In this document: positions 14,590-23,246 of the stretch, in pieces
Position numbering within the stretch: position 1 is the first letter of the stretch
Layout: every line of letters starts with the position of its first letter
From: an uncultured Thomasclavelia sp.
GTDB lineage: Bacteria; Bacillota_I; Bacilli_A; Erysipelotrichales; Coprobacillaceae
Direction of reading: 5' to 3'
NCBI GenBank assembly: GCA_910588165.1
Contig: CAJUOR010000015.1
Location: 1-24,992, forward strand
Length of the DNA: 24,992 nucleotides
Position numbers and translations under genes: made by a program
The notes under the pieces: generated by a model
Told to the model about the DNA's origin: nothing
The model's input: the letters and a program-made list of their open reading frames with translations, nothing else
The model's database searches: none

Positions 14590-14988
14590 TCATTGATTTT
14601 TGATTTTAATGCGGGTTAAGGCACGTTTTAAGGCTAATTCGGCACGCATGACATCAAGATTAGAATCCTTGTTGCGAAGCCGATTTTCAGCTCTTTCTTT
14701 CGCTTTTTGGGCACGTTCTAAATCAATCCCCTCTTTAGTTTCGATAGCATCTGTAATCACTGTGACTTCATCTTTAGTCACATGCACAAAACCACCTGAA
14801 ACGAAGAAAAATTTTCTTTGGCCTTTTTCCACAAAATTCATTTCGCTAATTTCCAAGACACATGAGAAAGGTGTCATGTTCGCTAAAATTCCTAATTGTC
14901 CGACTGTCGATACAATGTTTAGAATTTCCACATAACCTGTATGGTAATCACCGTGAGGAGATACAATACGTAATTTGAATTCAGACAT
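14590..14988 (-). CDS. atpC: ATP synthase epsilon subunit
   Basis: The epsilon subunit sits on the rotor foot of F1, links it to the c ring and can inhibit ATP hydrolysis. The 132-residue protein has the N-terminal beta-sandwich (FKLRIVSPHGDYHTGYVEILNIVSTVGQLGILANMTPF and FFVSGGFVHVTKDEVTVITDA) and a two-helix C-terminus (residues about 88-132). The ATG at 14988 is used because AGGTGA lies 5 bases upstream; an in-frame GTG at 14997 lies before it. It is the last gene of the atp operon and is followed at once by the terminator. Confidence 0.95.
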   Translation of the reverse strand: MSEFKLRIVSPHGDYHTGYVEILNIVSTVGQLGILANMTPFSCVLEISEMNFVEKGQRKFFFVSGGFVHVTKDEVTVITDAIETKEGIDLERAQKAKERAENRLRNKDSNLDVMRAELALKRALTRIKIKNQ

Positions 14989-14997
14989 GGCTTTCAC

Positions 14998-16398
14998 CTA
15001 GCCTTCCAATGTCTTGGCTTTTTCTTGAGCTTCTTCAATCGTACCTACATTATGGAAAGCCTGCTCCGGAAGATGATCCCATTTACCTTCAAGGATTTCT
15101 TTGAAGCCACGAATCGTATCAGCGACACGAACATATTTACCTTCCATACCGGTAAACTGACTGGCAACTGTAAATGGCTGTGATAGATAATTACGAATAC
15201 GTCTAGCACGAGCAACCGTTAATTTATCTTCATCACTCAATTCTTCCATACCTAAAATAGCGATAATATCTTGCAATTCTTGGAATCTTTGAAGAATTTG
15301 CTGAACCCCGTGAGCAACCTCATAATGTTCTTTACCGACAACATTAGGGTCTAAAGCTCGAGATGATGAGTTCAATGGATCGACAGCCGGATAAATTCCT
15401 AAAGCCGCAATTGAACGGTCTAAAACAACCTTAGCATCTAAGTGGGCAAATGTTGTGGCAGGGGCAGGATCGGTCAAGTCATCGGCAGGCACATAAACAG
15501 CCTGAACAGATGTGATAGATCCTTGTTTCGTAGAAGTAATACGTTCTTGTAACTGTCCCATTTCAGTCGCTAATGTAGGCTGATAACCTGCTTGTGAAGG
15601 AACTCGTCCTAACAGAGCCGATACTTCTGAACCCGCTTGTGTAAAACGGAAAATATTGTCAATAAACAACAATACATCTTGATTTTCTTCATCACGGAAA
15701 TGCTCCGCCATTGTCAAACCGGTTAAAGCCACTCGCAAACGTGATCCGGGGGGCTCGTTCATCTGACCGAAAACCAAACAAGTTTTATTTAAAACGCCAC
15801 TTTCCTTCATTTCATAATATAAATCATTACCTTCACGGGAACGTTCACCAACCCCCGCAAAGACAGAAATTCCACCATGCTCAGTAGCGATGTTGTTGAT
15901 TAATTCCTGAATTAAAACGGTCTTACCAACACCGGCACCACCAAACAAACCGATTTTACCACCTTTAATATATGGACAAATAAGGTCAATAACTTTAATA
16001 CCTGTTTCGAGAATCTCTGTTTCTGTTTTTTGTTCAGCATAAGTCGGTGCATCACGATGGATAGGCATTGGCTTAGCTTCACCTTCTAATTCACCTTTAC
16101 CGTCAATCGTATTACCTAAAACATTAAACATACGACCTAATGTTGCCCTACCTACAGGAACACTAATAGGTGCACCTGTATCAATGGCATCTAACCCACG
16201 AATTAAACCATCAGTTGACCCCATGGCGATACATCTTACCGTATCATCTCCCATATGCTGAGCTACTTCGATAACTAATGTTTCAGCACCATTTTGAACC
16301 TTAATCGCTGTATTCAAAGAAGGCAAGTGCCCATCTTCAAAACGCACATCGACAACCGGTCCGACAGCACGGGTGATTTTCCCAATATTTTGACTCAT
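14998..16398 (-). CDS. atpD: ATP synthase beta subunit
   Basis: The beta subunit carries the three catalytic sites of F1. The 466-residue protein has the P-loop GGAGVGKT (153-160), the GERSREGNDLY catalytic-Glu block, the Walker B strand DVLLFIDNIFRFTQAGSEVSALLGR and the PSAVGYQPTLATEMG-like segment (here PSQAGYQPTLATEMG); the C-terminal DELSEED lever reads EELSDED. The ATG at 16398 is chosen because GAGGAGG lies 8 bases upstream; an in-frame GTG at 16407 overlaps the spacing region. It lies 18 bases after atpG and 9 before atpC in the standard F1 order. Confidence 0.98.
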   Translation of the reverse strand: MSQNIGKITRAVGPVVDVRFEDGHLPSLNTAIKVQNGAETLVIEVAQHMGDDTVRCIAMGSTDGLIRGLDAIDTGAPISVPVGRATLGRMFNVLGNTIDGKGELEGEAKPMPIHRDAPTYAEQKTETEILETGIKVIDLICPYIKGGKIGLFGGAGVGKTVLIQELINNIATEHGGISVFAGVGERSREGNDLYYEMKESGVLNKTCLVFGQMNEPPGSRLRVALTGLTMAEHFRDEENQDVLLFIDNIFRFTQAGSEVSALLGRVPSQAGYQPTLATEMGQLQERITSTKQGSITSVQAVYVPADDLTDPAPATTFAHLDAKVVLDRSIAALGIYPAVDPLNSSSRALDPNVVGKEHYEVAHGVQQILQRFQELQDIIAILGMEELSDEDKLTVARARRIRNYLSQPFTVASQFTGMEGKYVRVADTIRGFKEILEGKWDHLPEQAFHNVGTIEEAQEKAKTLEG

Positions 16399-16416
16399 AT
16401 TTGACACCTCCTCTTT

Positions 16417-17262
16417 CTATTGTGCATTTGCGCCAGCCACGATTTCGGAAATCTCATTCGTGATGGCTGTTTGTCTAGCCTGATTGTATTTCAATAATAA
16501 CTGCTCATTTAAATCCGTTGCGTTATCCGTTGCATTTTCCATACTTGTTCTGCGGCTGGCATTTTCACTAGTCACTGACTCAATTAAATAACCGTAGATC
16601 GTTGCCTGTAAATACATCGGAATTAACTCTTTCAAAACTTCGCTGGCATTAGGTTCAAAATCCATAAAATACTTGACCTTGTGATTATCTGCCAACTTCG
16701 TTTGATCTTCCTTAGTGATAGGCAAAAGCTTAACACAATGCGGTGTAAATGTCAGATTATTGACAAACTCCGTATAAATAATTTTAATTCTGCCGATTTC
16801 TTGTTGCTGATATTTACCCATCAATTCTTTAACTAATTCTTTTACTTCTGTAAAAGATAAATCCGTGGATAAATCTATATACTTAAAATTGGCTTCTTTA
16901 TAATGATTTAACCCTTTGCTTCCCAAAACATAAACGAAATCTCCGTCTTGAATATTTTCCTTCGCACATTTTAACACATTGCTGTTATATCCGCCACAAA
17001 GTCCTAATGAACTTGTGATTAAGATAACTGCACTTTTAGAATTACCGTTAGGCTTTAAGAAAGGGTGATTCTTGACATCTTCAGTTGCCAGAATATGAGC
17101 TACTGTATCATAAACAATGGTGTAGTAAGGCTTTTGTTGTTCCAAAAGATTGCGCATTTTTCTTAACTTAGACGTCGCTACAAGCTGCATCGCACGTGTA
17201 ATTTTCTTTGTCGATTCAACTGATTTCATGCGACGTTTAATACTTTGCATTGATCCTGACAT
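16417..17262 (-). CDS. atpG: ATP synthase gamma subunit
   Basis: Gamma is the central rotating shaft of F1. The 281-residue protein shows the N-terminal helix SIKRRMKSVESTKKITRAMQLVATSKLRK, the GLCGGYN segment near residue 90, and the C-terminal helix with ENASRRTSMENATDNA and LKYNQARQTAITNEISEIVAGANA. Length and ends match the family. AAGG lies 8 bases before the ATG at 17262, only 3 bases after the atpA stop; a second ATG at codon 5 is possible. Confidence 0.97.
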   Translation of the reverse strand: MSGSMQSIKRRMKSVESTKKITRAMQLVATSKLRKMRNLLEQQKPYYTIVYDTVAHILATEDVKNHPFLKPNGNSKSAVILITSSLGLCGGYNSNVLKCAKENIQDGDFVYVLGSKGLNHYKEANFKYIDLSTDLSFTEVKELVKELMGKYQQQEIGRIKIIYTEFVNNLTFTPHCVKLLPITKEDQTKLADNHKVKYFMDFEPNASEVLKELIPMYLQATIYGYLIESVTSENASRRTSMENATDNATDLNEQLLLKYNQARQTAITNEISEIVAGANAQ

Positions 17263-17265
17263 AGA

Positions 17266-18801
17266 CTAGCCTTCTTTTTCAATCGTATTTATGTACTGCT
17301 GGCTAAATGCGCTCATAAATTCTTTTAACTTAGCATCTAATTCATTAGAAATTACTTTCGTTTCTTTGATTTCCTTTAAATAATCCGCATGACGCATATT
17401 GATTTCTTCAAATAATCGGTTGATAAAAGAAACGACATGAGTTTCCGGAATATTTTTAGTGAAACCATTTTTCAAGGCATATAATGAAATAACTTGTTGT
17501 TCAACACTGCGACTTTGATATTGCGGTTGAACTAAAACAGCACGCACTTTATGTCCATGGTCTAAGACAGCTTTTGTCGCATTGTCAAGATCAGAACCAA
17601 ATTGGGCAAAAGCTTGCATTTCCGCAAATTGAGCTAATTCTAATTTCAATGAACCGGATACTTGTTTCATCGCTTTAATTTGAGCAGCTGAACCTACACG
17701 TGATACAGATAAACCTGTGTCAATGGCAGGTCTGAACCCTGAGTTAAACAATTCTTGTTGCAAGAAAATCTGCCCATCTGTAATAGAGATGACATTTGTA
17801 GGGATGTAGGCAGAAATATCACCTGCTTGTGTTTCAATAATCGGTAAAGCTGTTAATGAACCGCCACCGTTTTCTTCATTTAATTTACATGCTCTTTCCA
17901 ATAAACGAGAATGTAAGTAGAAAACATCACCCGGGTATGCTTCACGTCCCGGTGGACGTTTTAATAATAATGACACTGTACGATATGCTACCGCATGTTT
18001 ACTTAAGTCATCATAAACAATTAAAACATCTTTGCCTTGTTCTAACCATTCTTCTCCAATCGCACACCCGGCATAAGGTGCGATATATTGAATCGGTGCT
18101 AACTCACTTGCCGAAGCTGAAACAACAGTGGTATAACTCATTGCGCCACCTTGTTTTAATCTTTCCACAATCTGTGCAACCGTTGAATTTTTTTGTCCAA
18201 TCGCTACATAGATACAATAAACATTTTGATCTTTCTGATTTAAAATAGTATCAATGGCAATCGCTGTTTTACCGGTCTGACGGTCACCGATAATCAACTC
18301 ACGCTGTCCTCGTCCAATCGGAATAATCGCATCAATTGATGTAATTCCTGTCTGCAAAGGTTGATTTACAGACTGACGAGTCATAACACCGGGAGCTACA
18401 CGTTCAATCGGACGTGTTTTAGTTGAAGGAATTGAACCTTGTCCATCAATAGGCTGTCCTAATGGATTGACAACACGTCCAAGCATGCCATCACCAACCG
18501 GAACCTCAATAATGCGACCCGTTCTCTTAACTTCGTCACCCTCTTTAACAAGTGTATCGTGCCCTAACAATACGGCTCCGACATAATCTTCTTCTAAGTT
18601 CATAACCATACCGTAAACGTCATGTGGGAATTCTAATAATTCACCTAACATTGCATTTTCCAAGCCATGAACCAGACTGACACCGTCACCGACAGTCATG
18701 ACTGTACCTACGTCTTTCATTTCGATGACGTCATCGTAGTGACGAATCTGTTCTTTAATTAAAGCGCTGATTTCATCAGGTCTTAGTGCCACGCTAGTCA
18801 C
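17266..18801 (-). CDS. atpA: ATP synthase alpha subunit
   Basis: Alpha alternates with beta in the F1 head and holds the non-catalytic nucleotide sites and the arginine finger. The 511-residue protein has the P-loop GDRQTGKT (172-179), VYCIYVAIGQKNSTVAQ, the LLLKRPPGREAYPGDVFYLHSRLLERA block and SVSRVGSAAQ with the finger Arg. The start is not certain: GTG at 18801 directly follows the atpH stop, but GTG at 18792 (reading V-ALRPDEISALI) has AGGTG at a better distance. Operon neighbours are atpH and atpG. Confidence 0.98.
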   Translation of the reverse strand: MTSVALRPDEISALIKEQIRHYDDVIEMKDVGTVMTVGDGVSLVHGLENAMLGELLEFPHDVYGMVMNLEEDYVGAVLLGHDTLVKEGDEVKRTGRIIEVPVGDGMLGRVVNPLGQPIDGQGSIPSTKTRPIERVAPGVMTRQSVNQPLQTGITSIDAIIPIGRGQRELIIGDRQTGKTAIAIDTILNQKDQNVYCIYVAIGQKNSTVAQIVERLKQGGAMSYTTVVSASASELAPIQYIAPYAGCAIGEEWLEQGKDVLIVYDDLSKHAVAYRTVSLLLKRPPGREAYPGDVFYLHSRLLERACKLNEENGGGSLTALPIIETQAGDISAYIPTNVISITDGQIFLQQELFNSGFRPAIDTGLSVSRVGSAAQIKAMKQVSGSLKLELAQFAEMQAFAQFGSDLDNATKAVLDHGHKVRAVLVQPQYQSRSVEQQVISLYALKNGFTKNIPETHVVSFINRLFEEINMRHADYLKEIKETKVISNELDAKLKEFMSAFSQQYINTIEKEG

Positions 18802-19329
18802 CTATCCTTTCAGTAATTCACTTTGCAGTGAATTGATTTTATTTTTCAATGAACCATCATAGACACGATCGCCGATAACGACCTTAATTCCACCAAGTAA
18901 TGAGGTATCTAATTTTTGATTCAATAAAACTTTCTTGCCTTCTTTTTGTGATACTGCCTTTTCAATTTCATTTAAAGTATCAGTATCTAAGACATTGACT
19001 ACATATACAACACCTTCGAGAATACCCATATCAATATTGTATAAAGTATAAAATTCTTTCACAATTTCAGCTAAATAATTCATGCGTCCCCGCACGCAAA
19101 GCAATTTCAGAAAATTAAGCGTATTAGGCTTAATACTATCCTTGAAACACTTTTCGATAATAGCTAATCTTTCGTTTAAAGCGACCAGCGATTGATTCAA
19201 AAAACGCTGTGCTTCTCTATCTAAAGCCGATAGAACAAAATCTAAATCATGTTTATAAGCCTCAAGTTGTTGATCTTCTTTTGCCAACTCGAATAAAGCC
19301 AAACCGTAGCTTTGACCGACGCTTTCCAT
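18802..19329 (-). CDS. atpH: ATP synthase delta subunit
   Basis: Delta joins the stator stalk (b subunits) to the top of F1. The 175-residue protein has the helical N-terminal bundle starting SYGLALFELAKED and the C-terminal sandwich ending LLGGIKVVIGDRVYDGSLKNKINSLQ, the family signature. Its ATG at 19329 overlaps the atpF stop by one base (TAATG), with GAGG 10 bases upstream. Confidence 0.95.
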   Translation of the reverse strand: MESVGQSYGLALFELAKEDQQLEAYKHDLDFVLSALDREAQRFLNQSLVALNERLAIIEKCFKDSIKPNTLNFLKLLCVRGRMNYLAEIVKEFYTLYNIDMGILEGVVYVVNVLDTDTLNEIEKAVSQKEGKKVLLNQKLDTSLLGGIKVVIGDRVYDGSLKNKINSLQSELLKG

Positions 19330-19832
19330 TAACGTTTAACCTCATCGATAAATGAACTAATCAATTCTTTATCCTTATCTTCGTCGACTTTGCTTCCTAC
19401 GATTTTTCTGGTTGCTTCCATAGCGATTTCAACCATTTCCTGACGCATATTCTCCTTGGCTTTTTCTTTTTCTGATTCGATTTGCTTAGCGGCTTGTTCT
19501 AGGCGGTAACTTGCCTCTTGACGTGCTTCTTCAAGAATTTTATCTCCTTGCACACGTGCATCGGTTTTGGCTTTTTCCACCACTTCACGATATTCTAGAG
19601 CGCCGACTCTTGCCAGCTTTTCACTTTCTTCCATATGTACCTTAGCTTTAGCGTTGATTTCTTTAGCTTCATTGATGTTGCTTTCGATAAACTCCGCTCG
19701 CTTGCCTAGATACTTTTGCAAAGGACCATATAAGAATTTCATAAAGAAGTAGAAAAGGATACCTGTTGATAGTAGCTGTACAATCATTGTTGTAACATTG
19801 GGAAATAGTTTCCCGGCGATATCAACTTCCAT
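19329..19832 (-). CDS. atpF: ATP synthase b subunit
   Basis: Two b subunits form the peripheral stalk of the enzyme. The 167-residue protein has one N-terminal membrane segment (about 13-33, with FPNVTTMIVQLLSTGILFYFFMKFLYGP) followed by a long charged coiled coil rich in Glu, Lys and Ala. The ATG at 19832 has GGAGGGG 4 bases upstream; a TTG one codon earlier is not needed. It overlaps atpH by one base. Confidence 0.95.
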   Translation of the reverse strand: MEVDIAGKLFPNVTTMIVQLLSTGILFYFFMKFLYGPLQKYLGKRAEFIESNINEAKEINAKAKVHMEESEKLARVGALEYREVVEKAKTDARVQGDKILEEARQEASYRLEQAAKQIESEKEKAKENMRQEMVEIAMEATRKIVGSKVDEDKDKELISSFIDEVKR

Positions 19833-19864
19833 CAAACCCCTCCTTTTTAGTTATCTATATATGA

Positions 19865-20092
19865 TTAGAAAATGAATAATAAAATGAATGAAACTAATAA
19901 ACCATAGATGGCAACTGTTTCTGTGATACCACAGCCGACAATCATCATCAAACGGATTTTATCTTCTGCTTCCGGATTACGTCCTACCGCTTCTACGGCT
20001 TTACTTGCTGTTAATCCTTCACCAATACCAGTAAACATACCTGCACATACAGCAATTGCTGCTGCGATTGCAATTAAACCTTCGTTTGTCAT
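19865..20092 (-). CDS. atpE: ATP synthase c subunit (two-carboxylate, Na+-type ring)
   Basis: The c subunits form the membrane rotor ring that carries the coupling ion. The 75-residue hairpin has helix one (GLIAIAAAIAVCAGMFTGIGEG), the loop AVGRNPEAEDKIR and helix two with the ion-binding ITETVAIYG. Residues E25 and E58 are 33 apart, together with T59 and Y63. In the Ilyobacter Na+ ring these positions are Q32, E65, S66 and Y70; in the Fusobacterium ring the glutamine is also a glutamate, a two-carboxylate Na+ site. This pattern therefore predicts Na+ coupling. AGGAGG lies 9 bases before the ATG. Length and loop motif leave the identity itself in no doubt. Confidence 0.96.
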   Translation of the reverse strand: MTNEGLIAIAAAIAVCAGMFTGIGEGLTASKAVEAVGRNPEAEDKIRLMMIVGCGITETVAIYGLLVSFILLFIF

Positions 20093-20110
20093 AAATAAAT
20101 TCCTCCTTGT

Positions 20111-20830
20111 TTAAGCCTCCATAGAAATATAAACACTCGATAATGTTACAAAGATAAATGTCTGAATAAATCCCGCAAACACATCGAAATAAGCGTGGAG
20201 CACCGGTGCAATAATCGGTCCAACCACATTGATAGGGATAAATGAGAATAGTAATCCCGATAAATATCCCGTTGCCGCATAGACTAACGACATCAAAATA
20301 CCACCGCTGACGATGTTACCAAAGATACGCATAGATAATGAAATCAATGGTGCCAATGTACTTAAAATATTGGTAGGGGGCCAAATTAAATTCCAGACAT
20401 ATTTAAGTGTCCCTTTCTTTTTAAGTGCAGTCAGCTGAATCATCGCAAACGTAATTAAAGCTAACGTTAAGGTAATACTAAAATTAGACGTTGGTGATTC
20501 CAAACAAACAAGTCCTGAGATATTTGAAATAAAAATAAATAAAGCTAATACCATAAAATAAGGACTTAGACTTTTTTCCATTTTCTGATTCGGAAAAATC
20601 GTATGGAAAAAGTTTTGAAAAATATTGACGACTGTTTCAACCGCTAAAACGATTCCTTTTGGTTTTTCAAGTGGATTTGCCTTAGCTAACTTCCTACCTG
20701 CATATACAAAGAATAGGCATAGAGCTAAAGTAATTATCACCGAAGAAACGATTTCAGGCTGAATAATAATACGCACGTTTTCAAGTTCGATAATATCACC
20801 CATACCTTTAAGTTGAATAATATGACGCAC
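20111..20830 (-). CDS. atpB: ATP synthase a subunit
   Basis: Subunit a forms the two half-channels through which ions reach the c ring. The 239-residue protein has five to six membrane segments and the essential arginine in LISLSMRIFGNIVSGGILMSL. The C-terminal region holds PVLHAYFDVFAGFIQTFIFVTLSSVYI, including the conserved Q. The gene starts with GTG at 20830; AGGAGGTGA, lying inside the atpI stop region, is 9 bases upstream. An internal ATG (MGDIIEL) has only a weak site. Confidence 0.96.
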   Translation of the reverse strand: MRHIIQLKGMGDIIELENVRIIIQPEIVSSVIITLALCLFFVYAGRKLAKANPLEKPKGIVLAVETVVNIFQNFFHTIFPNQKMEKSLSPYFMVLALFIFISNISGLVCLESPTSNFSITLTLALITFAMIQLTALKKKGTLKYVWNLIWPPTNILSTLAPLISLSMRIFGNIVSGGILMSLVYAATGYLSGLLFSFIPINVVGPIIAPVLHAYFDVFAGFIQTFIFVTLSSVYISMEA

Positions 20831-20836
20831 GCTTCG

Positions 20837-21202
20837 TCACCTCCTTGCCATCGTTAGACGAAAAATCGTCAATTTAACGTTTAGGTAACCTATCGCCACA
20901 CAAAAGATGTTGATAAGTCCCGGAATCTTAACCGCAATCAGAAAACCGATTGTGTAAATTCCCATCTTCAATAAGAAAAATGTGCCTTGTAGGACAGATG
21001 CTTTTGAAACTCTTGCCCCCACAAGCAAACTAGCGCTTTGACAATCTATCAATAAAACAATGTACGAAAATAGAAAGCCAAGCCCATAACCTAGAGGTAA
21101 GCTGATATTTTTTAGAATAAGACCAACAACTGTAAAAATAGCTAATAAATATAAAGCCGTTATCTTACTTTGTCTTTGCAAATCTTTTTCATCTTTAATC
21201 AT
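20837..21202 (-). CDS. atpI: AtpI-like ATP synthase accessory protein
   Basis: This 121-residue membrane protein has four hydrophobic segments after a charged N-terminus (MIKDEKDLQRQSK) and ends in a basic NVKLTIFRLTMARR. Position directly before atpB, length and layout fit AtpI (ATP-synt_I), thought to help assemble the c ring or supply ions, including Mg2+ in some bacteria. It overlaps the AtpZ-like gene by 8 bases, and its stop region contains the atpB ribosome site, so the genes are translationally linked. No catalytic residues are expected. Confidence 0.85.
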   Translation of the reverse strand: MIKDEKDLQRQSKITALYLLAIFTVVGLILKNISLPLGYGLGFLFSYIVLLIDCQSASLLVGARVSKASVLQGTFFLLKMGIYTIGFLIAVKIPGLINIFCVAIGYLNVKLTIFRLTMARR

Positions 21203-21398
21203 GCTTATCCCCCAAATGTATCATAACCATGAAGCTATGGTAAATTCCCCATAGCGATAGAATTATTAAAAATAATGCTCGGGTATGAAATAATCGATCT
21301 AGCCCAATCCCCAAACAGACAGCCAATAATAAAGCTCCCGCAATATCATAGGCAACTTGAAAGGCTTTAGCGACATAGGCCCAAAGATTTTTATTCAT
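21195..21398 (-). CDS. AtpZ/AtpI-type small membrane protein
   Basis: This 67-residue protein has two membrane segments (about 10-31 and 38-57) with the motif GIGLDRLFHTRALFLI, characteristic of the AtpZ (ATPase_gene1) family found with AtpI at the head of F-type ATPase operons. AtpZ and AtpI are reported to form a membrane complex linked to Mg2+ or Ca2+ transport; that role here is inferred. ATG at 21398 overlaps the upp stop by 8 bases, so translation is coupled; a reading from 21458 would run through upp with no ribosome site. Confidence 0.8.
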   Translation of the reverse strand: MNKNLWAYVAKAFQVAYDIAGALLLAVCLGIGLDRLFHTRALFLIILSLWGIYHSFMVMIHLGDKHD

Positions 21399-22017
21399 TA
21401 GTTCCGAACAAACGATCTCCGGCATCGCCCAACCCCGGTAAAATATAGCCATGTTCATTTAATTTATCATCTAAACAAGCTAAATATATAGGAACATCAG
21501 GTTGTTCTTCTGCCATTTTAGCTAAGCCTTCCGGCGCACCTACTAATGATACCATACGTAAATCTGTTGCCCCTCTTTTCTTCAAGGCTTCTATAGCATC
21601 ACAAGCACTTCCGCCGGTTGCCAACATCGGATCTAAAACAATCACCGTTGCTTCTTTTAGACATGAAGGAAACTTAGCATAGTATTCTTCAGGTAATAAT
21701 GTTTCTTCATTTCTTGCCATACCGATATGTCCGACATGAGCATAAGGGATAATTCTTCTCATACCATCTAAGAAACCTAATCCCGCTCTTAAAATAGGCA
21801 CTAAAACAATCGGTTTATGAACTTTGTAGCCCTCTGTTTCCATTAAAGGCGTTTGAACGCTATAAGTATCTAAAGCTAAATCTTTAGTAACATCAAATGC
21901 CATTAACATCACAACTTCGTCTAAACACTCTTTAAACAAGCGGCTGCTTGTTTCTCTATCACGCAAGATAGACATCTTTTCTTTAATTAAAGGATGCTCA
22001 ATAATATGTACACTCAT
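21391..22017 (-). CDS. upp: Uracil phosphoribosyltransferase
   Basis: This enzyme makes UMP from uracil and PRPP in pyrimidine salvage. The 208-residue protein has the PRPP-binding segment VIVLDPMLATGGSACDAIEALK, the N-terminal HPLIKEKMSILRDRETSSRLFKECL, VPILRAGLGFLDGM and the C-terminal uracil-binding stretch YILPGLGDAGDRLFGT. All are intact. AGGAG lies upstream of the ATG at 22017. A upp gene before the atp genes is also found in Bacillus. Confidence 0.97.
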   Translation of the reverse strand: MSVHIIEHPLIKEKMSILRDRETSSRLFKECLDEVVMLMAFDVTKDLALDTYSVQTPLMETEGYKVHKPIVLVPILRAGLGFLDGMRRIIPYAHVGHIGMARNEETLLPEEYYAKFPSCLKEATVIVLDPMLATGGSACDAIEALKKRGATDLRMVSLVGAPEGLAKMAEEQPDVPIYLACLDDKLNEHGYILPGLGDAGDRLFGTNE

Positions 22018-22035
22018 TCTTTTTTCTCCTATATC

Positions 22036-22479
22036 TTATTGATTATTTTCGATTGCCATCAATTTTGCAATTCTTGTATCATGGCGTCCACCTTCATATT
22101 CTTCTTCAAAGAAAGCATGAAGAATTTCTAAAGCCAATCCTAGTCCGATGACACGTTGTCCCATAGCTAACATATTAGCATCATTGTGAGCACGAGTTGC
22201 CTTAGCACTAAAAACATCATGGCATAAAGCACAACGAATCCCGTTGACTTTATTGCAGGAAATACTGATGCCTATTCCCGTACCGCAGACAACAACACCT
22301 TTCTCACATTCACCGCTAGCGACTGCCTTAGCAGCTTTATAGCCATAATCAGGATAATCGACAGCATCTTTCGTATAAGTACCGTAATCAACCACTTCAT
22401 GTCCCATTGCTTCTAATTCGGATTTTAAAACATTTTTTAAGTCAATACCACCATGGTCACAAGCCATTGCTACTTTCAT
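22036..22479 (-). CDS. rpiB: Ribose-5-phosphate isomerase B (RpiB/LacAB family)
   Basis: The enzyme interconverts ribose 5-phosphate and ribulose 5-phosphate in the pentose phosphate pathway, feeding PRPP supply. The 147-residue protein shows MACDHGG at the start (D8, H9), the active-site Cys in CGTGIGIS (C65), and the His/Arg region HDVFSAKATRAHNDANMLAMG. Sub-specificity toward galactose 6-phosphate (LacA/LacB) is unlikely because it is a lone gene next to upp. It overlaps tsaC by 4 bases (ATGA) with GGAGG 7 bases upstream. Confidence 0.93.
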   Translation of the reverse strand: MKVAMACDHGGIDLKNVLKSELEAMGHEVVDYGTYTKDAVDYPDYGYKAAKAVASGECEKGVVVCGTGIGISISCNKVNGIRCALCHDVFSAKATRAHNDANMLAMGQRVIGLGLALEILHAFFEEEYEGGRHDTRIAKLMAIENNQ

Positions 22480-23084
22480 GACAAAACCTCCTCTATTTTT
22501 TTCAGTGTCAATTCCCCTTGACGAATCACTTCTATTTCATCTTGGCACAAATTCAAAATCGTACTTGCCTTTCCACTACCACAAACACCTTCCACAACCA
22601 TGGCAATTCTACCTTCCAATTGTGCAAGAACTTCATCACTTGTAAAAGCCGGCGGTTTTCCGGAAATATTAGCACTAGGCACTAATAAAGGCTTTCCGGC
22701 TTTTCTGATTAACTCCAAAACAAATGGATCATCAGGGCAACGTATACCAATCGTATCAAAACCATTTGTAATATAAGGTGATACGATTTCCTTACGATTA
22801 AAAATCAAAGTTAAGGGTCCTGGCATAAAGTGTTCAATAATTTTCCAATCTCTATCTTTCGTTTTAGCGAAATCAGAAATCATTTTTTTATCGGCAACCA
22901 TTAACGTAAAAGGCTTAGACTCAGGACGTTGCTTAGCCCACTTTAACTTTTCCATGGCTTTGGTTGAATCATATATAATCCCTAACCCATAGACCGTTTC
23001 TGTCGGAAAAGCGATAACCTCTTCATTTTGCAAGGCTTCTGCCAACAAATCTAAATCGGCTTTCGTTACGATTTGTGTTTGCAT
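22476..23084 (-). CDS. tsaC: L-threonylcarbamoyladenylate synthase (TsaC/Sua5/YrdC family)
   Basis: This enzyme makes threonylcarbamoyl-AMP from threonine, bicarbonate and ATP, the first step of the t6A37 modification of ANN-reading tRNAs. The 202-residue protein contains only the YrdC domain, without the extra Sua5 C-terminal domain. Motifs are EVIAFPTETVYGLG (about 20-33), KQRPESKPFTLMV, PGPLTLIF, TIGIRCPDDP and VPSANISGKPP. GGAGGTG lies 5 bases before the ATG at 23084. It is the first gene of the long run ending at atpC. Confidence 0.95.
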   Translation of the reverse strand: MQTQIVTKADLDLLAEALQNEEVIAFPTETVYGLGIIYDSTKAMEKLKWAKQRPESKPFTLMVADKKMISDFAKTKDRDWKIIEHFMPGPLTLIFNRKEIVSPYITNGFDTIGIRCPDDPFVLELIRKAGKPLLVPSANISGKPPAFTSDEVLAQLEGRIAMVVEGVCGSGKASTILNLCQDEIEVIRQGELTLKKIEEVLS

Positions 23085-23106
23085 TTTGACACCTCCATCA
23101 GCTTGT

Positions 23107-23179
23107 ATTTTATCATAAACTTTGTAAATTGCATAGAAATATCATCAATTTTATCATACATTCCCAACTAATCAGTCAA
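23107..23179 (-). promoter_or_regulatory. Probable promoter region of the tsaC-atp operon
   Basis: Two identical TATGATAAAAT boxes occur on the minus strand at 23148-23158 and 23107-23117. The first has a -35-like TTGACT (23174-23179) at 17 bases from TGATAA (15 from TATGAT). The second has no good -35. Which one is used is not settled; no other promoter of note was seen before atpC. Confidence 0.45.
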
Positions 23180-23246
23180 TAACTTCCGGAATAAAAGACT
23201 TGTCAAGAAAGAAAGGGTATGAGAAAATATAAATGAGGTGAGCAAT

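Noticed and set aside
17856..18248. A 130-codon plus-strand frame
   Set aside because: It is the reverse-strand shadow of atpA, whose alpha-subunit motifs are unmistakable.
21195..21458. A longer AtpZ-like protein starting at 21458
   Set aside because: The extra 20 residues would read through the upp gene in another frame without a ribosome site; the start at 21398 gives the usual family length.
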